Assembly (NCBI RefSeq): GCF_029227915.1 | Contig: NC_079875.1 | Span: 25,490,001-25,554,000 of the forward strand | DNA length: 64,000 bases | Direction: 5' to 3' | DNA from: Hydractinia symbiolongicarpus | Taxonomy: Eukaryota > Cnidaria > Hydrozoa > Anthoathecata > Hydractiniidae | Part shown: positions 10,579 through 22,695 of the stretch, piece after piece | Numbering within the stretch: the first letter of the stretch is position 1 | How the letters are laid out: each line of letters begins with the position of its first letter | The notes under the pieces: generated by a model | The model's input: only the letters and a program-made list of their open reading frames with translations | Databases searched by the model: none | What the model was told of the DNA's origin: nothing | Translations under genes and position numbers: made by a program

Positions 10579-11190
10579 GAGGTTTATCAATTCCACGGCT
10601 AAAATATATGGGACCTGGGACTAGGTTGTCGTCCCTAAATGACAATTATCTTATACCAACAGGAAGAATAAAAAAGATATGAGACACTCGTCTCTTTTAA
10701 ATGCCTCGTTTATCAATTTTACGGCTAAAATATATAAAACCTGAGACGATGTTGTCGTCCCCATGTAACAATTATTTTGTATCGATACGAAAAGTCGCAA
10801 ATATATAACAATCGTCGCTTTGAAGTACCTCGTTTATCATTTTTACGGCTAAAATTGTTAGAACCTGAGACGAGGTTGTCGACCCTAAAAGACAATTATC
10901 CTGTATCAATACGAAAAATCGCAAGTATATGAGACACTCGTCCTTTTTAAATGCTTCGTTGATCAATTTTACGGCCGAAAAATATAGAACTTTGGACAAG
11001 GTTGTCGTGCCTAAATGACAATTATGCTGTATCAATACGAACAATCGGAAATATATAACACTCGTCACTTTGAAACGTCTCGTTTATATATTCCATGGCG
11101 AAAATGTAAAAACCTGAGACGAGGTTGTTAACCTTAAATTACAATTATCCTGTATTAATACGAAAAATCGCAAATATATAACAGTCGTCT
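10579..11190. repeat. Satellite-like tandem array, about 125 bp unit, five copies
   Basis: The phrase ctcgtttatcaattttacgg, with variants, recurs near 10,580, 10,705, 10,829, 10,955 and 11,080, and gaggttgtcg...ctaaatgacaattat recurs at the same spacing. Divergence between units is moderate. The array ends against the TTAA of the MITE at 11,193. A 98-codon minus-strand frame inside it is a by-product of the repeats. Confidence 0.9.
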
Positions 11191-11192
11191 CT

Positions 11193-12115
11193 TTAAACCC
11201 TATTTGGTATGGGCTTTTTTCACCCTTGTAAGTATGGGGGGGGGGGGGGGACATAAAGTGCCCGCGGTCTTAACTTTTGTTCAGTTTGGTTTTAAGTGAC
11301 GAAACTTGGCACAAAGAAGCATCAACATGTTGTGACTTAATTAGTGTCAAAATATTGAGATTGACATGTCATGATAGGAAGTGATGACGTCATAATGAGA
11401 CAACGGTTGAAGAAAATATGTCTTTCTTGGAAAATCTCGGTTTTTTTTATATTTTTAAAAACTATTTACAGTACTAGTCATTAAAAAAGTAATATAAGAA
11501 TGTAAGATATTATTAGGAACATTGTCAGGTGGTATAAAGACAAAGGATTTCTGTAAGGAGAAAATGAACATCGATCAGAAACCAAGTCTTCACAAATTTT
11601 TTTTCAAAAGTCTATATTTGAGAACCTTAGTGTTAGTAGCTGTCATGGAATAAAACTTGGTATATATATTGGCACTTACGTCAGTAGCTACTCAATCAAG
11701 ACAATTTGGATTGACATGGGACAAAATGACCTATGACGTTTTCATATGACAATAGATATAGAGAAATAGGAAATTACAACCATTCCGCTCTGCAAATTAC
11801 ACAGTATGCATGTCAATATTGTATGATGACTTTTTGTCACTATCACATACATAATCCCATATTCATACAACTGGTTAGTTTAGGAAGCAGTTATTTTTAG
11901 CACTACAATAAAAAAGTTGATATGACCACCAGCCAAAAAGGACAAAGTGACATTGACAGGACAATTTTTGGAAATTTTTTTTTATTTTCCGTAAGTCCAA
12001 TAAAAGTTCGGAAAAGTCACAAATTTTCAGGTAATTTCATCCAATATTTAAAAAGTTATTATGAAAATGCCGCGGGCACTTTATTCCCCCTTCCCCCTAT
12101 AGCAAATAGGGCTAA
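11193..12115. mobile_element. TTAA-flanked, piggyBac-like non-autonomous element (MITE), older copy
   Basis: The left end is TTAA followed by accctatttggtatggg. The right end read backward is ccctatttgctatagggg next to CTAA, a one-base decay of TTAA. Further in, both ends carry the inverted match ATAAAGTGCCCGCGG, and the left has a run of about 15 G. The CCCTATT start and TTAA target site are typical of piggyBac-type elements. The interior has no ORF worth reporting, so it would need a transposase from elsewhere. The same terminal layout occurs at 42,993-43,747. Confidence 0.75.
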
Positions 12116-13760
12116 GCTTGGTTGGTTATCAATGACCTTCTATGTTTGAAATCGTTCAACAACAGTTGCTGTTTCGAATTTATACGAAACAGCTGGTGTA
12201 TAACAAAAGCGAAACAAAACAAAAGAGGTTGCACAGCAGGAATTAATAATTAGTGTTATGTATAGTCCCTAGTGTTTACATCATTCAGTGCTGCATATTA
12301 TTTATCTGAAACTTACTTATTTTTTCTTAACACAGCCATGAATTTTCTTTTAAAATGTAGTTGGAAAAAAATATAGATATATATTTATGGAACATACTTA
12401 TTTATTTGTTGTCAACGCATTTACTTTAGCTGATTTTAAACATGTAATATTTATTCCTCTCTCTCTCTCTTAAAATTTATTTTGCGGCTCCTTTAAAGTA
12501 CATCAAGGCATTACTTTTTGAATATGTTTTGCGCGTGCTTTACAAATGATCACAGATACTAAGACATTTTCCGATACTGAGACATTTTCCGAAGATTTCC
12601 GATAAAAAAGAATCGTTCTGATCTGTAGCGCATTCACTAGAAGTCATATTTTAAAATGCAACAAATAAATAAATAAAATTTTATGGTCTATTAAGTGCCA
12701 GAAGTATTAATTCAACAAACCCATTAACTTTTTAATTGAGAAATATACTGTACCAAACATTTTCCAGATTATTTTAAGTTAGAATATCCTTGGGTATATG
12801 AAAAAATTAAAAATTAGGAGGTTTGAAAGAGTGGTTACAATTTTCATTTGAAATCTGTACTTTGTAGGCAAGACTTTTTGCTTAGTGTGTAAATAATAAC
12901 AAAAAAGAAAACCTTAGGAAGATAACCTTTTGCTTAGTTGCATGCCGTCTTTTTAAATCTTTTTATCTTTTTCCTTGTAGATCTATTTCAGGTGTTATAT
13001 GGAAGTTATAAAAAGACGAACAATGATTTTTTTAAGAACTTTTCTAAATTTAATTTACTAGGCATTTCGTGACACCACGGCAACAACAAACACATAGCAA
13101 TCCCCTGGAAAACAGCAATGTTGGTTATTTGACGTCATATTTTTCTGTAAGGACTAGATAAAAAATAATAACCCACAAGCAGAACTTGTTTACTGTTTTT
13201 TGCTTTTTGTTCAAATTCAAATTTTTTCTTGAGAATTTTAAGTATCATTATTGGAACAGAATCTATATAAAGAGATTAAGAATCTCTGGAACGAGATTTA
13301 CATCAAACCTGTCCTCCGAATGTTAATAGGAAATTTGAAATACTAAACCAATAATAAGGCTTTTTTAATGTGTTGTATAATGGACTGTCGAAGAGCGTCA
13401 ACAAATGTTCTGGACCAACAGAAGAAATCTAAGATTGACGAATATCAAACAAAAGTCAATTGAGACGATACTGGTAACAAAAACAACTACCTGGCAATGT
13501 CAGGAATTCTTTAAAATATTGGGCACAAATCTCAGTTCCTCATGGAACGCTGCTGATGAAAAATTATATGGAAGAATGCATAATCAAATGGGCGTAATTA
13601 CAAAATGTAAATTACAAGATTTTCAATGATATGAAAATCTAGAATACAAATATAGCGAATAACATAGTATCGTCATTTTACTTAAAATTATATGATAACT
13701 ATAAGCTTTTAAAAGGCATTGAATAACGGAGTGACTTAAAGCTTCTACGATGGAGAGTTT
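12116..13760. other. No gene seen
   Basis: AT-rich. Contains a short CT run near 12,457 and a 74-codon frame at 13,405-13,629 without any motif. I see no supportable gene. Confidence 0.4.
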
Positions 13761-14044
13761 CTAAAAGCAAATACGAGCTATGGCAACAAAAGAGATTATC
13801 AATCCACTGTTTATTTTTAATGAGGATGTTGTTTGTTCCTGAGTAATTGTTGTCTTTTTAGTACATCTCACTGGACAAGGAAGTTCAGCACTCCCATCTT
13901 CCATAAACACTAAAATACCATCTAGACAAGCTTGACAATAAGTATGTCCGCAGTTCAGTTGTTTAGGCTGATGATAGGTGTCCAAACAAATCTTGCATTC
14001 CAACAACGCAGCAAGTTCAACTTTTGATAAAGCTATTTTATTTC
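13761..14044 (-). pseudogene. TRIM-type RING finger exon fragment
   Basis: The frame is open from a stop just above 14,044 and has no ATG. It reads ALLECKICLDTYHQPKQL, then CGHTYCQACLD and ELPCPVRC, which is the C3HC4 zinc pattern of a RING finger (C-x2-C, C-x-H-x2-C-x2-C, C-x3-C), followed by TKKTTI. RING domains of this kind start TRIM E3 ubiquitin ligases, which then have B-boxes and a coiled coil. Here the frame loses similarity after about 70 residues and stops at 13,761, so only the RING remains. All eight metal ligands appear present. Partial exon or relic. Confidence 0.65.
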
Positions 14045-14159
14045 AGAAATTTGGAAAATTCTTCTAAAAAGTAAAATATTATAAGTATATTTTTTATTCA
14101 TGTTGAGTGAGATTGTTCAGTATATAAGTCGTAAGATATTACCCTTTACATAAAATCTG

Positions 14160-14235
14160 TCTTGGAATTATTTTTAAAATTATTTAACAGAAATGTTCTA
14201 TATTTTTAAAATTATTTAACAGAAATATTCTAACT
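14160..14235. repeat. Short tandem duplication, about 34 bp unit
   Basis: tttttaaaattatttaacag plus agaaat(g/a)ttcta occurs twice in a row. Confidence 0.8.
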
Positions 14236-15440
14236 TTTTTTCACAATACAATAAAATAATCGATTGTTATTTCGCCCAATCAGGGTTGATAAATATTCGC
14301 AAAATTTAATATTTTGTAATAATTAACTGCACGTGTTAACATAATTTAGACTCGTGGAAGTGGAAGAAAAATGTAAACAAATGTCAATGATAAAAGTACT
14401 TTATTGTGAGCCGTAGGTAGAAAAGGATCTTTACCACATACGATGTCAATTTATTAGCAGTACTAAATAAGCTGGAAGATTTTGATGAATATATCGTTAA
14501 TCTCTCTCCTAGCCAAGCAGAGCTAGATAGCTTTTAATTGACCTGTTGTTGTAGTCCAACAAATTATACTAAGCTGTACCATCACATATAAACAAATAGA
14601 TTTTGTAGAAAGAGTGTCCAGTCAATTTTAATTTTCCATGCCTGACATCAAAATCTCCTGTTTTTCTATGCCAAATGTATATACGCTTAAAAACAATTAC
14701 GTTGAGAATGGCTGAAAAATAAGAGCACAATAAGAACATAGAGAGAGCTAAAGTTTTACTAATAAGACTCCTGAAAAACACACGCACACTCAAAAACATG
14801 AAGAACAACTTTCATGGAAAAATTTTTACTGAATCAATTGTTACATTATTCGAAACGCGTATATACTTAAAAATGTGATGTTATATTGCAAATACTTGCA
14901 ATATACGTACAACAAAATAAATTTAAAATGCTCAAAATATAGAAATATAAGAATAATTTCAAACTAAACATATAAAAAACAACTCAAGGTAAAGCAAATT
15001 TTCAGGTGTCGCACCGTTCATCCTGTTTCAATAAAATATTATCAATCCATTTCCATGTCAATTTAAAACTGTTATGTGTTGGTATTTTGTGTATATAGGC
15101 TGTTCAGGTCAAATTTTTCTATGCGCCGCTCGACCTTCTAGCCGTATGCAACGTTTTCTACATTTCTATACGGTTTCAACGAGGGGTCGCGTAACTCCTA
15201 ACTCCAAGCCATTCTCTAGTTATTGTTATTTTTATGATAGATAGTATAGCCCTTTTTTGTTGCGTTTTTCGGCCAATTTCGCAACAAAACACGGCACAAA
15301 GACGGGGGTCATGTATAGGTTTTTTTTCACAATTTCTATCTTTAAAAATCAATAACTCCAGATTGAGACATGGTAAGAACTTAAAATTTTTACAGTAGAT
15401 AGTATATTTGTAAAAGAAAAAATATATTAATTTTTGATGG
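14236..15440. other. No gene seen
   Basis: AT-rich intergenic sequence. The open frames in it have no recognisable content. Confidence 0.4.
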
Positions 15441-16290
15441 TTTATTTTTAGAAATGACGTAATGATGACGTCATAGCTCAAATATTACTACAAATTGCTC
15501 TAAAAGCGCAAGAAAGTATACAACAACCAGTAAACAATTTTATAAACTGTAATCTTAACGTTAAACAAAGTTCATTAGAGTGTACGAAATTTCGGACAAG
15601 GGTGTAAATTTGCAGACCAGATAGAAAAAATGACGTCATAGTTGAAAAAATCTTTCCAAATTGATGAAAATGCAAAAAAAGTTCACAGGAACATAATAAA
15701 ACACCACAAATTAGTAACTATTCAAAAATTATACAAACACTCTTAAGGAGTACAAATATCTGACAAGAGTGTAATTTGCAGACCAGATAGAAAAAATGAC
15801 GTCATAGTTGAAAAAATCTTTCCAAATTGATGAAAATGCGAAAAAAATTCACAGGAACATAATAAAACACCACAAATTAGTAACTATTCAAAAATTTTAC
15901 AAACACTCTTGAAGAGTACAAAATATTTGACAAGAGTGTAATTTGCAGACCAGATAGTAAAAATGATGCTGTAGCTCAAAAATAACATAAAATCAATGTA
16001 TAAAAGCAAAACAATTATACAATAACCGGCAAAAATGTTTATAAACTGTAATCTTAACATTGAGAGACTTCATAGAAATGTACGAAATTTATATTTGCAG
16101 ACCAGCCAGAGAAAATAACGTAATAGCTGAAAAGATATTTCAAATTTAAGGAAATGTAAAAAGAAAGTCCACAGGAACCACTGTAAAACACTAAGTTGGT
16201 AACTATAAAACTTTGACAAACACTCTTAAAGCTTGCAAAATATTTGACAGAGTATAAATATGCAGACCAGATGAAAATGGAACAACTGCA
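15441..16290. repeat. Tandem array, about 166 bp unit, five copies, with TGACGTCA sites
   Basis: tgcagaccag recurs at 15,611, 15,777, 15,943, 16,096 and 16,261. The two central units are nearly identical and the outer ones diverge. TGACGTCA, the palindromic cyclic-AMP response element core, lies at 15,466, 15,631 and 15,797. In later units it has decayed. Minus-strand frames of 60-100 codons here are repeat by-products. Confidence 0.9.
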
Positions 16291-16511
16291 CCTTTTAGCA
16301 CCTAAATAAAAAAAAGAACGCAAAATATTAAGCTACCATAAGTGCTAAATGTTTTAATAGAACAATATATACCACATGTCACAAGTTGACAAAACAATGA
16401 TCCTCAAAGGAAGAAGTTTTTGCCATAAAAAAGTTCCACGGTTTGAACGAGTTACATTACCACAAAAATTTCTTCCCTGAAATATATAACTATACTATAA
16501 CTAACTATATT

Positions 16512-18743
16512 CTAAGATAACATAATAACGTCTCCCTTCTCAAAATCTAAAATTATTGGAAAACTCCAAACTGTCTCAGGTTCTGACTCATATACTACAT
16601 TAAACAACGTGCGTTTAGGATTGGAATGTCGTTTTGCTACACTTAGAATTTCCCCTTTACACCAATATGCATCCTCTTCATCTTCTTCCTTTAAATGATG
16701 CCGTATGTGTAAACCAACTAAACAATCAGGGTCTTTGATGAAGGAAGGGAGTTTGTTGCTTTTTTGTTGTTCAGACAGTTTTTTCATCCTTTCTTTCTTG
16801 ATCTTTTCCATCAGTTCCTTTTTTTGGGTTGCAACTACTTCATCTCTATCTTCCTTCGACTTCAGGTTATCCTTTGTTACCTTTTCTGCAGATGATGAAA
16901 ATGTTACATGCATGATTTTAACAAAGTTTTCAAGAAGCTCTTCCCAAGACAAATCAACTCTTTTGTTTCCACTCTGTTTTGTTTTGTTAAACAATTTGGA
17001 ATTGCATTTGAAAGGCATAACATGCCTGTAAAAATTCATTTGCGCTAGCAAAACTTCTGCACGTTTTTGTGATGATATATCCATGATGTTTTTTTCAGTT
17101 CATCAACAGATATCCAAGCCTGGACATTTAGCTCAAGCAATTTGTTAAAAGCTTCCACTTTCTTCAATGCTATTTTCTCTTCAGCTTTCTTTTTCATATC
17201 TTGTTTAGCAAGCAATTTCCTTTTCCTCTCCTCCAACAGTTCTTTTCTCCTTGATTTATACTTCGCCTTCATTTTTTCCACATTATGTCTGGCTGATTCC
17301 ATCATACTTTTTTTCTCATCATAAGACTTCTGTTCAAACCAATCAAGTGTTTTGTTACGCGACCACATGGTTAAAGCCTGCAATGTTTCAACATTGGCAC
17401 TTGGCTTCGTTTTCACTAACAAATCCAAAATTGCAAAGTCACTTTCAGAAGCCTTATTGGTTACTGGTACAATTGATGACGTCTCCTTTATTATCTGACT
17501 GGGGCTCCAGTACTTTCCTCCAGGCAGTTGATCCTTACATTGACGCTCTAAGATGATGAGAATTGCATGGCAAATAATTTCAAGGGCTTGTTGTGTTAGA
17601 ATATCCAATTCATCATCACCTGTATCCTCAAATAGCTTGATAAATAATTCATCTTTGTTGTGCACAATAATACCATCCTCTTGGAAAATATGACTGCCAG
17701 ATAGAAATGATGAACAATTGTTGGAGAGTGCAGATAATTTGACTTTAAGTTGTAACAAGTATGGATTTATTTCGAGGATACTTTCACAAGACTCTATTAA
17801 TCGCCACAATGGACCAGTCAATAATTTATCAATAATGCCAAGTGCTCTGACTTCACTAAGAAACAACTTATTTGATAACATTTAACAACAAACTGTGCGT
17901 CTTTCTTTTCAGTTTTGCTTTCTCATTCCGCAGATCATCAACTATAGTTTCACTGTTTTCTAATTTATCATTGAGTCTGTTCAAGTTTACTTTCATGTCA
18001 TCCAACTCATCACTTTTATTCTCAGTACCAGATATCAATTCAGCTATTTCTGATTCCATTTTATTAATTTTATCATCTTTGTTTTTAATTTTCTTTGATA
18101 AATTTCTCAATTTATCTGCCCTCGCTTTGCTATTATCTTTAAATTTCAATTCCACATTTCTAAGTTTTTCCTCTACTTCAAGATAATTGTTCTTTATACG
18201 ACGATATTCTGCTGTCAACTTATTTTCATCATTCATTGCTACAAATAACTCGTTACTAAGTTTCTTAACCTCTTCGACTTGTGTGTTGTATTGAATTTCT
18301 AATTCTTGAAAATTTTCGCACTTTCTTTTTAAACTTTTGTTTTCCTCCTTTAATTGTTTCATTTTCTCTTTAAACAAAACTTCATTTCTAGAACTAGCCG
18401 CATCAATAGATCGCTGATGTGGGGTAATTTGCACTGGAACACTAAACTCAGCTTCCAACAAAGTTTCTATAGCAGAATTAGCTTTCCTTTTTTTCAGACC
18501 ATTTAATTTCTCTACTAGTCTTTTAACTTTTGTATATAACGCTTTTTCTGGACATGTTATTTCAACACCAAGTAAAACAAATCCATCACTTACTTCTTTA
18601 ATGCTTTTTTCATTCAATGAAGAAAAAAGATCATAAACTTGTTTTTTTTTATTACTCATTTTTAAAGCTGAAAATATATCAAGCGAAACTGCACTAATAA
18701 TTTTATTGTCTAACATAAGCTGCAAAACTTTCAACCAATGCAT
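16512..18743 (-). CDS. Coiled-coil protein with C-terminal Tudor-like domain, in three overlapping frames (orphan family)
   Basis: Three minus-strand frames run in order: 18,743-17,868 (291 codons), 17,881-17,045 (278) and 17,084-16,512 (190). They overlap by 14 and 40 bp, as expected if one long frame has suffered two frameshifts. The first is a helical head (EEVS-type segment) followed by about 180 residues of Lys/Glu/Leu heptads. The second has TGPLWRLIES, PGGKYWSPS and ALTMWSRNKTLDWF blocks, then a charged coil. The third ends with a small beta-rich module, LVGLHIRHHL...YWCKGEIL...VVYESE...WSFPIILDFEKGD, which looks Tudor-like. I recognise the blocks as a recurrent cnidarian/fish family of unknown function, probably carried by a mobile element. 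If the frames are natural, programmed shifting would be needed. Pseudogene decay is simpler. Confidence 0.55.
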
Positions 18744-21470
18744 ATTATTTTTAAAATACCATTCCTACCTAGACTGTGTATTATCTGCCTTTCTAGTTTA
18801 CGTCAGCAATTATGATATAGCTATACATACTAAACAATGGAATATTTACAAAAATAACATTATATAATCATTATCTCTTCAATTATTATCTAAATCTTGC
18901 TTTATAGTATAAGCTAGCTATAAAGTAACCTACTCTGACTCTTAGCTAACTTTAGGCCTGGAAAGTTGGAAGAGAGACGTTTTTGTAAAAAAGAATAATG
19001 GTAAACAGTAAACAGTTTGCAAGAACTGAGTGGGTAACAAATTGGTATCTGGAATCAACAAATTTCCAAGCCTAATACTTTAAGTGTTTAAAAACCAAAT
19101 CACACTAGTAGTAAGCAAAATATACCTTTATCTATTAACCACACAGTGGTATGGAATAATTAAACACAACATCACACACTCCATCTTCTGGTCCACTACT
19201 TCGGCTAATATATATATAGCTAGGTAGCTAGCTAGCTTTGGTGCTTTAGTTTAGTAGCTGTGTCTAATGTTAACTGGAATATCTAGCACATAGCCATGAT
19301 TAATAGCCATCATTCCAAGACTATAAATTATATAATAAAATAAAATAAATAAAAAGTCGAAATTCGTTGTTGCACTGCAGCAAGTCACATAGAACTTTAA
19401 GACGGGGGTTCGATATAAACAAAAAATGCTTTTTCTCCAGATTTGTCATGCAGGAAAGTTAGGAATAAGAATAGAAATTGAAAGTATATTTTTAATATAA
19501 ACTAATTTCAAGTGAGACTACCTGATACGTCATGCACTTTCCTCTGTTTGCGCCAAGTTTACATTTCCCTCGTCGAAATCTGAATACACTGTTGGTCGTT
19601 TAAACAAGTCTCATTCAAAAAAACAAATTTAAGGTACTTAACAATCACTATCTGCCCATACACCATCTGTCTTAAGCGAAATAGGTGCCGAATTCGACGA
19701 TTTAAAATAAGTGCCATCACGCGCAATAACAAAATACGCGTTGCCGTGTGCGAGCTTGTTTTAAGCTGAATTTCCGAACACGGCAAAAAGTCACGTGACT
19801 GAACAGCCTAGTGTATAGCTATCTTGAAAATGTTTGTATAGTTTGATTTAACTAGGACTGACTAAAAATGGATCTTTCAAGGCAATACTTCTGTCCAAAA
19901 CATATTAAAAATCAATATGTCTGGTGCATGTCGATAAGTATCTTCACTGTTAATCATATATATATTCGGCTAAATGTTGGTAAACAAAATTAGTATGTTG
20001 GCGGGGGGTTTTAGTAACGTCAACCTTTTAGAATAGCGTTTAAGAATTTCATCGAATGGGAAAAGCAAGAATGTTATGACTGAAGATTGGGCAACAAGTT
20101 GCTTAGTTTTTAGCACAAATTTAGGCTTTAACGTTATTAACTTTATTAACTGGGTTGTTTATCAAAAACGTGTACCGCACCATCAATACTAACATCACAT
20201 AAAATATTATTACAAAAGGTCTACATTTCCTTTAATATTCGTTGCAATCAAGAAGCATATTGTCTTAAATTTCTTAAAATTCTTAAAATTTTTTTTATGA
20301 ATTTGCATTGCACACGTAGCTATTTGCCCTTAAAGCCTACAAGATAAGTGATTTCGACAAGTTCAATAAATTGAATGGATAACAAAAATAAGCCTATTGT
20401 TAAAATAAAATACAGTAAAAGTAATGCATTGTCTTAAATATAATTCGCAATCAAGAACAAAGAACTGTCACAAGCACCTCAAATATTTGTTTGACAAGTT
20501 AATGTGGGAAATGCCTAAAGCACTTGCTAAAGGTGTTGCATTGCAGGCGTGTTTTTAACGCGTTGCTGTATGTAACAGATTCTACAAACAATCAACAACA
20601 AAGCATTGTAAAATTTTAAAGAACAAGGGGAAGGCTTTATATTTTAAAGACTTACAACATTATTAGCCCTATCGTTTTTTTCTAAAGAGAATAAAATAGG
20701 TCAAATAAAAGGATTATTTTTCTAAAAATTTATATTCTTGCGTTTTTTCGTGTGCTGTTTTCGTGTGTTGTTATCCACTAAGCACTTTTTGCAAACGCTC
20801 AAGATTTAAGAGTAAGTCATAATTATTCTCCACGGAGCCATTGAAGTCAGGTTCTTACCCAGACATAAAGATTGTCCTATGTTTTATTTTTAATGATAAC
20901 AGTGGCAACTTTTAAACGTATCTTGATAACCTTTTTGGTTGTCTCATATTGAGATAATATAATCTGTAACTGTCAAAACGATGAGTTAAATATCACGTAT
21001 TCTTATGAAAGAATTCTTTTGTGACCTCCGGCAAAATAATTTCAGCCGAACATAGAGAATAAGAACACTGATCATGCAATGGGATAAAAAAGTATATATG
21101 TATTATATATAGTATATAACCAATGCTACTTTTTAAATATTTGGCGTACGCAAACTAACAAAGCTAACTGTGTTGTTTTCAGGCTTAGCCACGTGGTTAA
21201 ATACTTTACCCCAAGAAAATCGCAAAAATTGAAAATAATAAAAATAATGCGATGCACATTTTTCTAAAAAATTTTTTGAGAAAGTGCTTATATATATCAC
21301 CCTCGTTTCCAGGGATGTTTGACTTTATGCTTCGAGAGAAGACGGTAAGAAAATACCCAGGTATCGCTGAACATCAGTCATCGTTAATTCATGTGACAAA
21401 CAACTGCGGGATCTTAGGTTGTTTGAACAGCTTTCTAGAATGACTTTATTTATGAGTTTACGTCTTATTT
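18744..21470. other. No gene seen
   Basis: 2.7 kb of AT-rich sequence upstream of the coiled-coil gene. Includes runs of tagctagc near 19,220-19,240. No supportable ORF, RNA gene or element end. Confidence 0.5.
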
Positions 21471-21474
21471 GCCA

Positions 21475-21775
21475 CTAAACAAAACGCACAAAAAAGACGC
21501 AGACATTTAAGACCTAAAAAGACGCACTTAAGACGCGTTTAAAAAAACTTGTTTAAAAAGCATTACACAGACGTTAGGAAAGCGGACATTTAAGACCTAA
21601 GACATATTTAAAAGACATTTGGAAAACGTCTTAAAACTTAAAAAAAAACGGCTTTGCGACGCACGGAAAAAAATGTCGTAAAGACGTCAGGAAAGTGGAC
21701 ATTTAAGACTAACATAAGACGCAAAGAAGACGCCCGTAAATGAGTCTTAAAGACGTCTTAAAGACGTTTTTTTGG
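21475..21775. repeat. Degenerate short-motif repeat rich in AAGACG / TTTAAGAC
   Basis: About 300 bp in which aagacg, acatttaagac and their reverse complements occur at irregular spacing (for example gtggacatttaagac near 21,694 and cggacatttaagac near 21,583), ending ggcggctggg. The motif occurs in both orientations, so long stretches can fold back on themselves. Confidence 0.7.
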
Positions 21776-22164
21776 CGGCTGGGTTCTACATTAGAAAATT
21801 TTCCAATAAAACTTTCGTAAAGCGACGCAAAAGTCAAAGCAAAAATTTCAAAAGAGCTTAGCTTACTCGGAAAAACTTCTTTTCATTTTAATTTCTGCTC
21901 TTTTCTTGTTATTATACATTCCGATGTGTTACACTATAAACAAATCCTTCATGTATAAAAAGTCATTGCGTATGATAGCATTTCGAGTTGAATTAGAAAA
22001 TTATGTAACCGTCAGATGTTTTTCATCAGATCTGTGTTATAGCTAGAAGCAAAATTGGCCAATTTTTTTGTCTGACACAGATAAAATTACTTATTACTTA
22101 ATGGATGACTGTTTGAGAGCTAAGGCTTCCGCAACACAATGTAAAATAAGGACGATGGGAAGGT

Positions 22165-22585
22165 AGCGGACTTGAAATTGAACCACTGTCAGAGATCGAT
22201 GAACTTTTGCAGGAAATATACGAACGTAAAAATGAGGCTGAACGTTTACACACATCAGAGAGTGCAGCAAAAACTAAGAAAATTGATGAAGAAAAAAAAT
22301 AGGCTGAAGATATGCGGAAAATGTCTACTGAAAGATTATCTGAAACAAGAAAACGAAAACAAGAGGGAGATTTTCAAGATGAAACCCCTAAGAAACGTTC
22401 TTCTGGTGGTAATACTATTGCATATTTACGTGAGAAGTCTGAAAAAGACTTCCAACTAAGAAAAGACGAATTAGAATTACGAAAAGAAGAGTTGGAAGTA
22501 ACCAAGGCTTAGGGAGGAAACTTTAATTTCCCAATCTAATGCAATGATCAATTTACTTACAAAGTTGGCAGATAAACTTTCTTAA
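22165..22585 (+). pseudogene. Harbinger-associated Myb/trihelix-like protein, C-terminal exon
   Basis: One frame runs LSEIDELLQEIYE...KKIDEEKK, hits a TAG near 22,300, continues RKMSTERLSETRKRK...PKKRSSGGNTIAYLREKSEKDFQ and ends in a one-base frameshift at 22,510, after which the last 24 codons close at a TAA at 22,583-22,585. The KKRR-SGG-x(n)-YLREK-x-L/F-x-LRKEELE pattern is the C-terminal part of the Myb-like DNA-binding protein encoded beside many Harbinger transposases. The Myb domain itself should lie in upstream exons that I could not find. It converges on the transposase at 22,696-23,778, the normal Harbinger arrangement. Confidence 0.65.
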
Positions 22586-22695
22586 CCTTCAAATTATGTA
22601 TATACACGGACGAAAAGTGAAAAAAATGTTATATTATGTTAATACATTATGTTGTATATTTTGTTACATATGTCTTTTTTATCTGTATTTTCTTA

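Noticed and set aside
10772-11068. 98-codon minus-strand frame
   Set aside because: It spans two units of the 125 bp satellite, and the protein repeats itself in step with the DNA. Not a gene.
10579-11190. CRISPR-like array of regular repeats
   Set aside because: Units are contiguous without unique spacers, the DNA is eukaryotic, and no cas genes are present.
15176-16323. Several minus-strand frames of 60-100 codons
   Set aside because: They fall in AT-rich DNA and in the 166 bp array, with no motif and no conservation between units.
17142-18186. Plus-strand Ser/Phe-rich frames of 60-104 codons
   Set aside because: They are the antisense of the Lys/Glu-rich coiled-coil gene and have the composition expected of such shadows.
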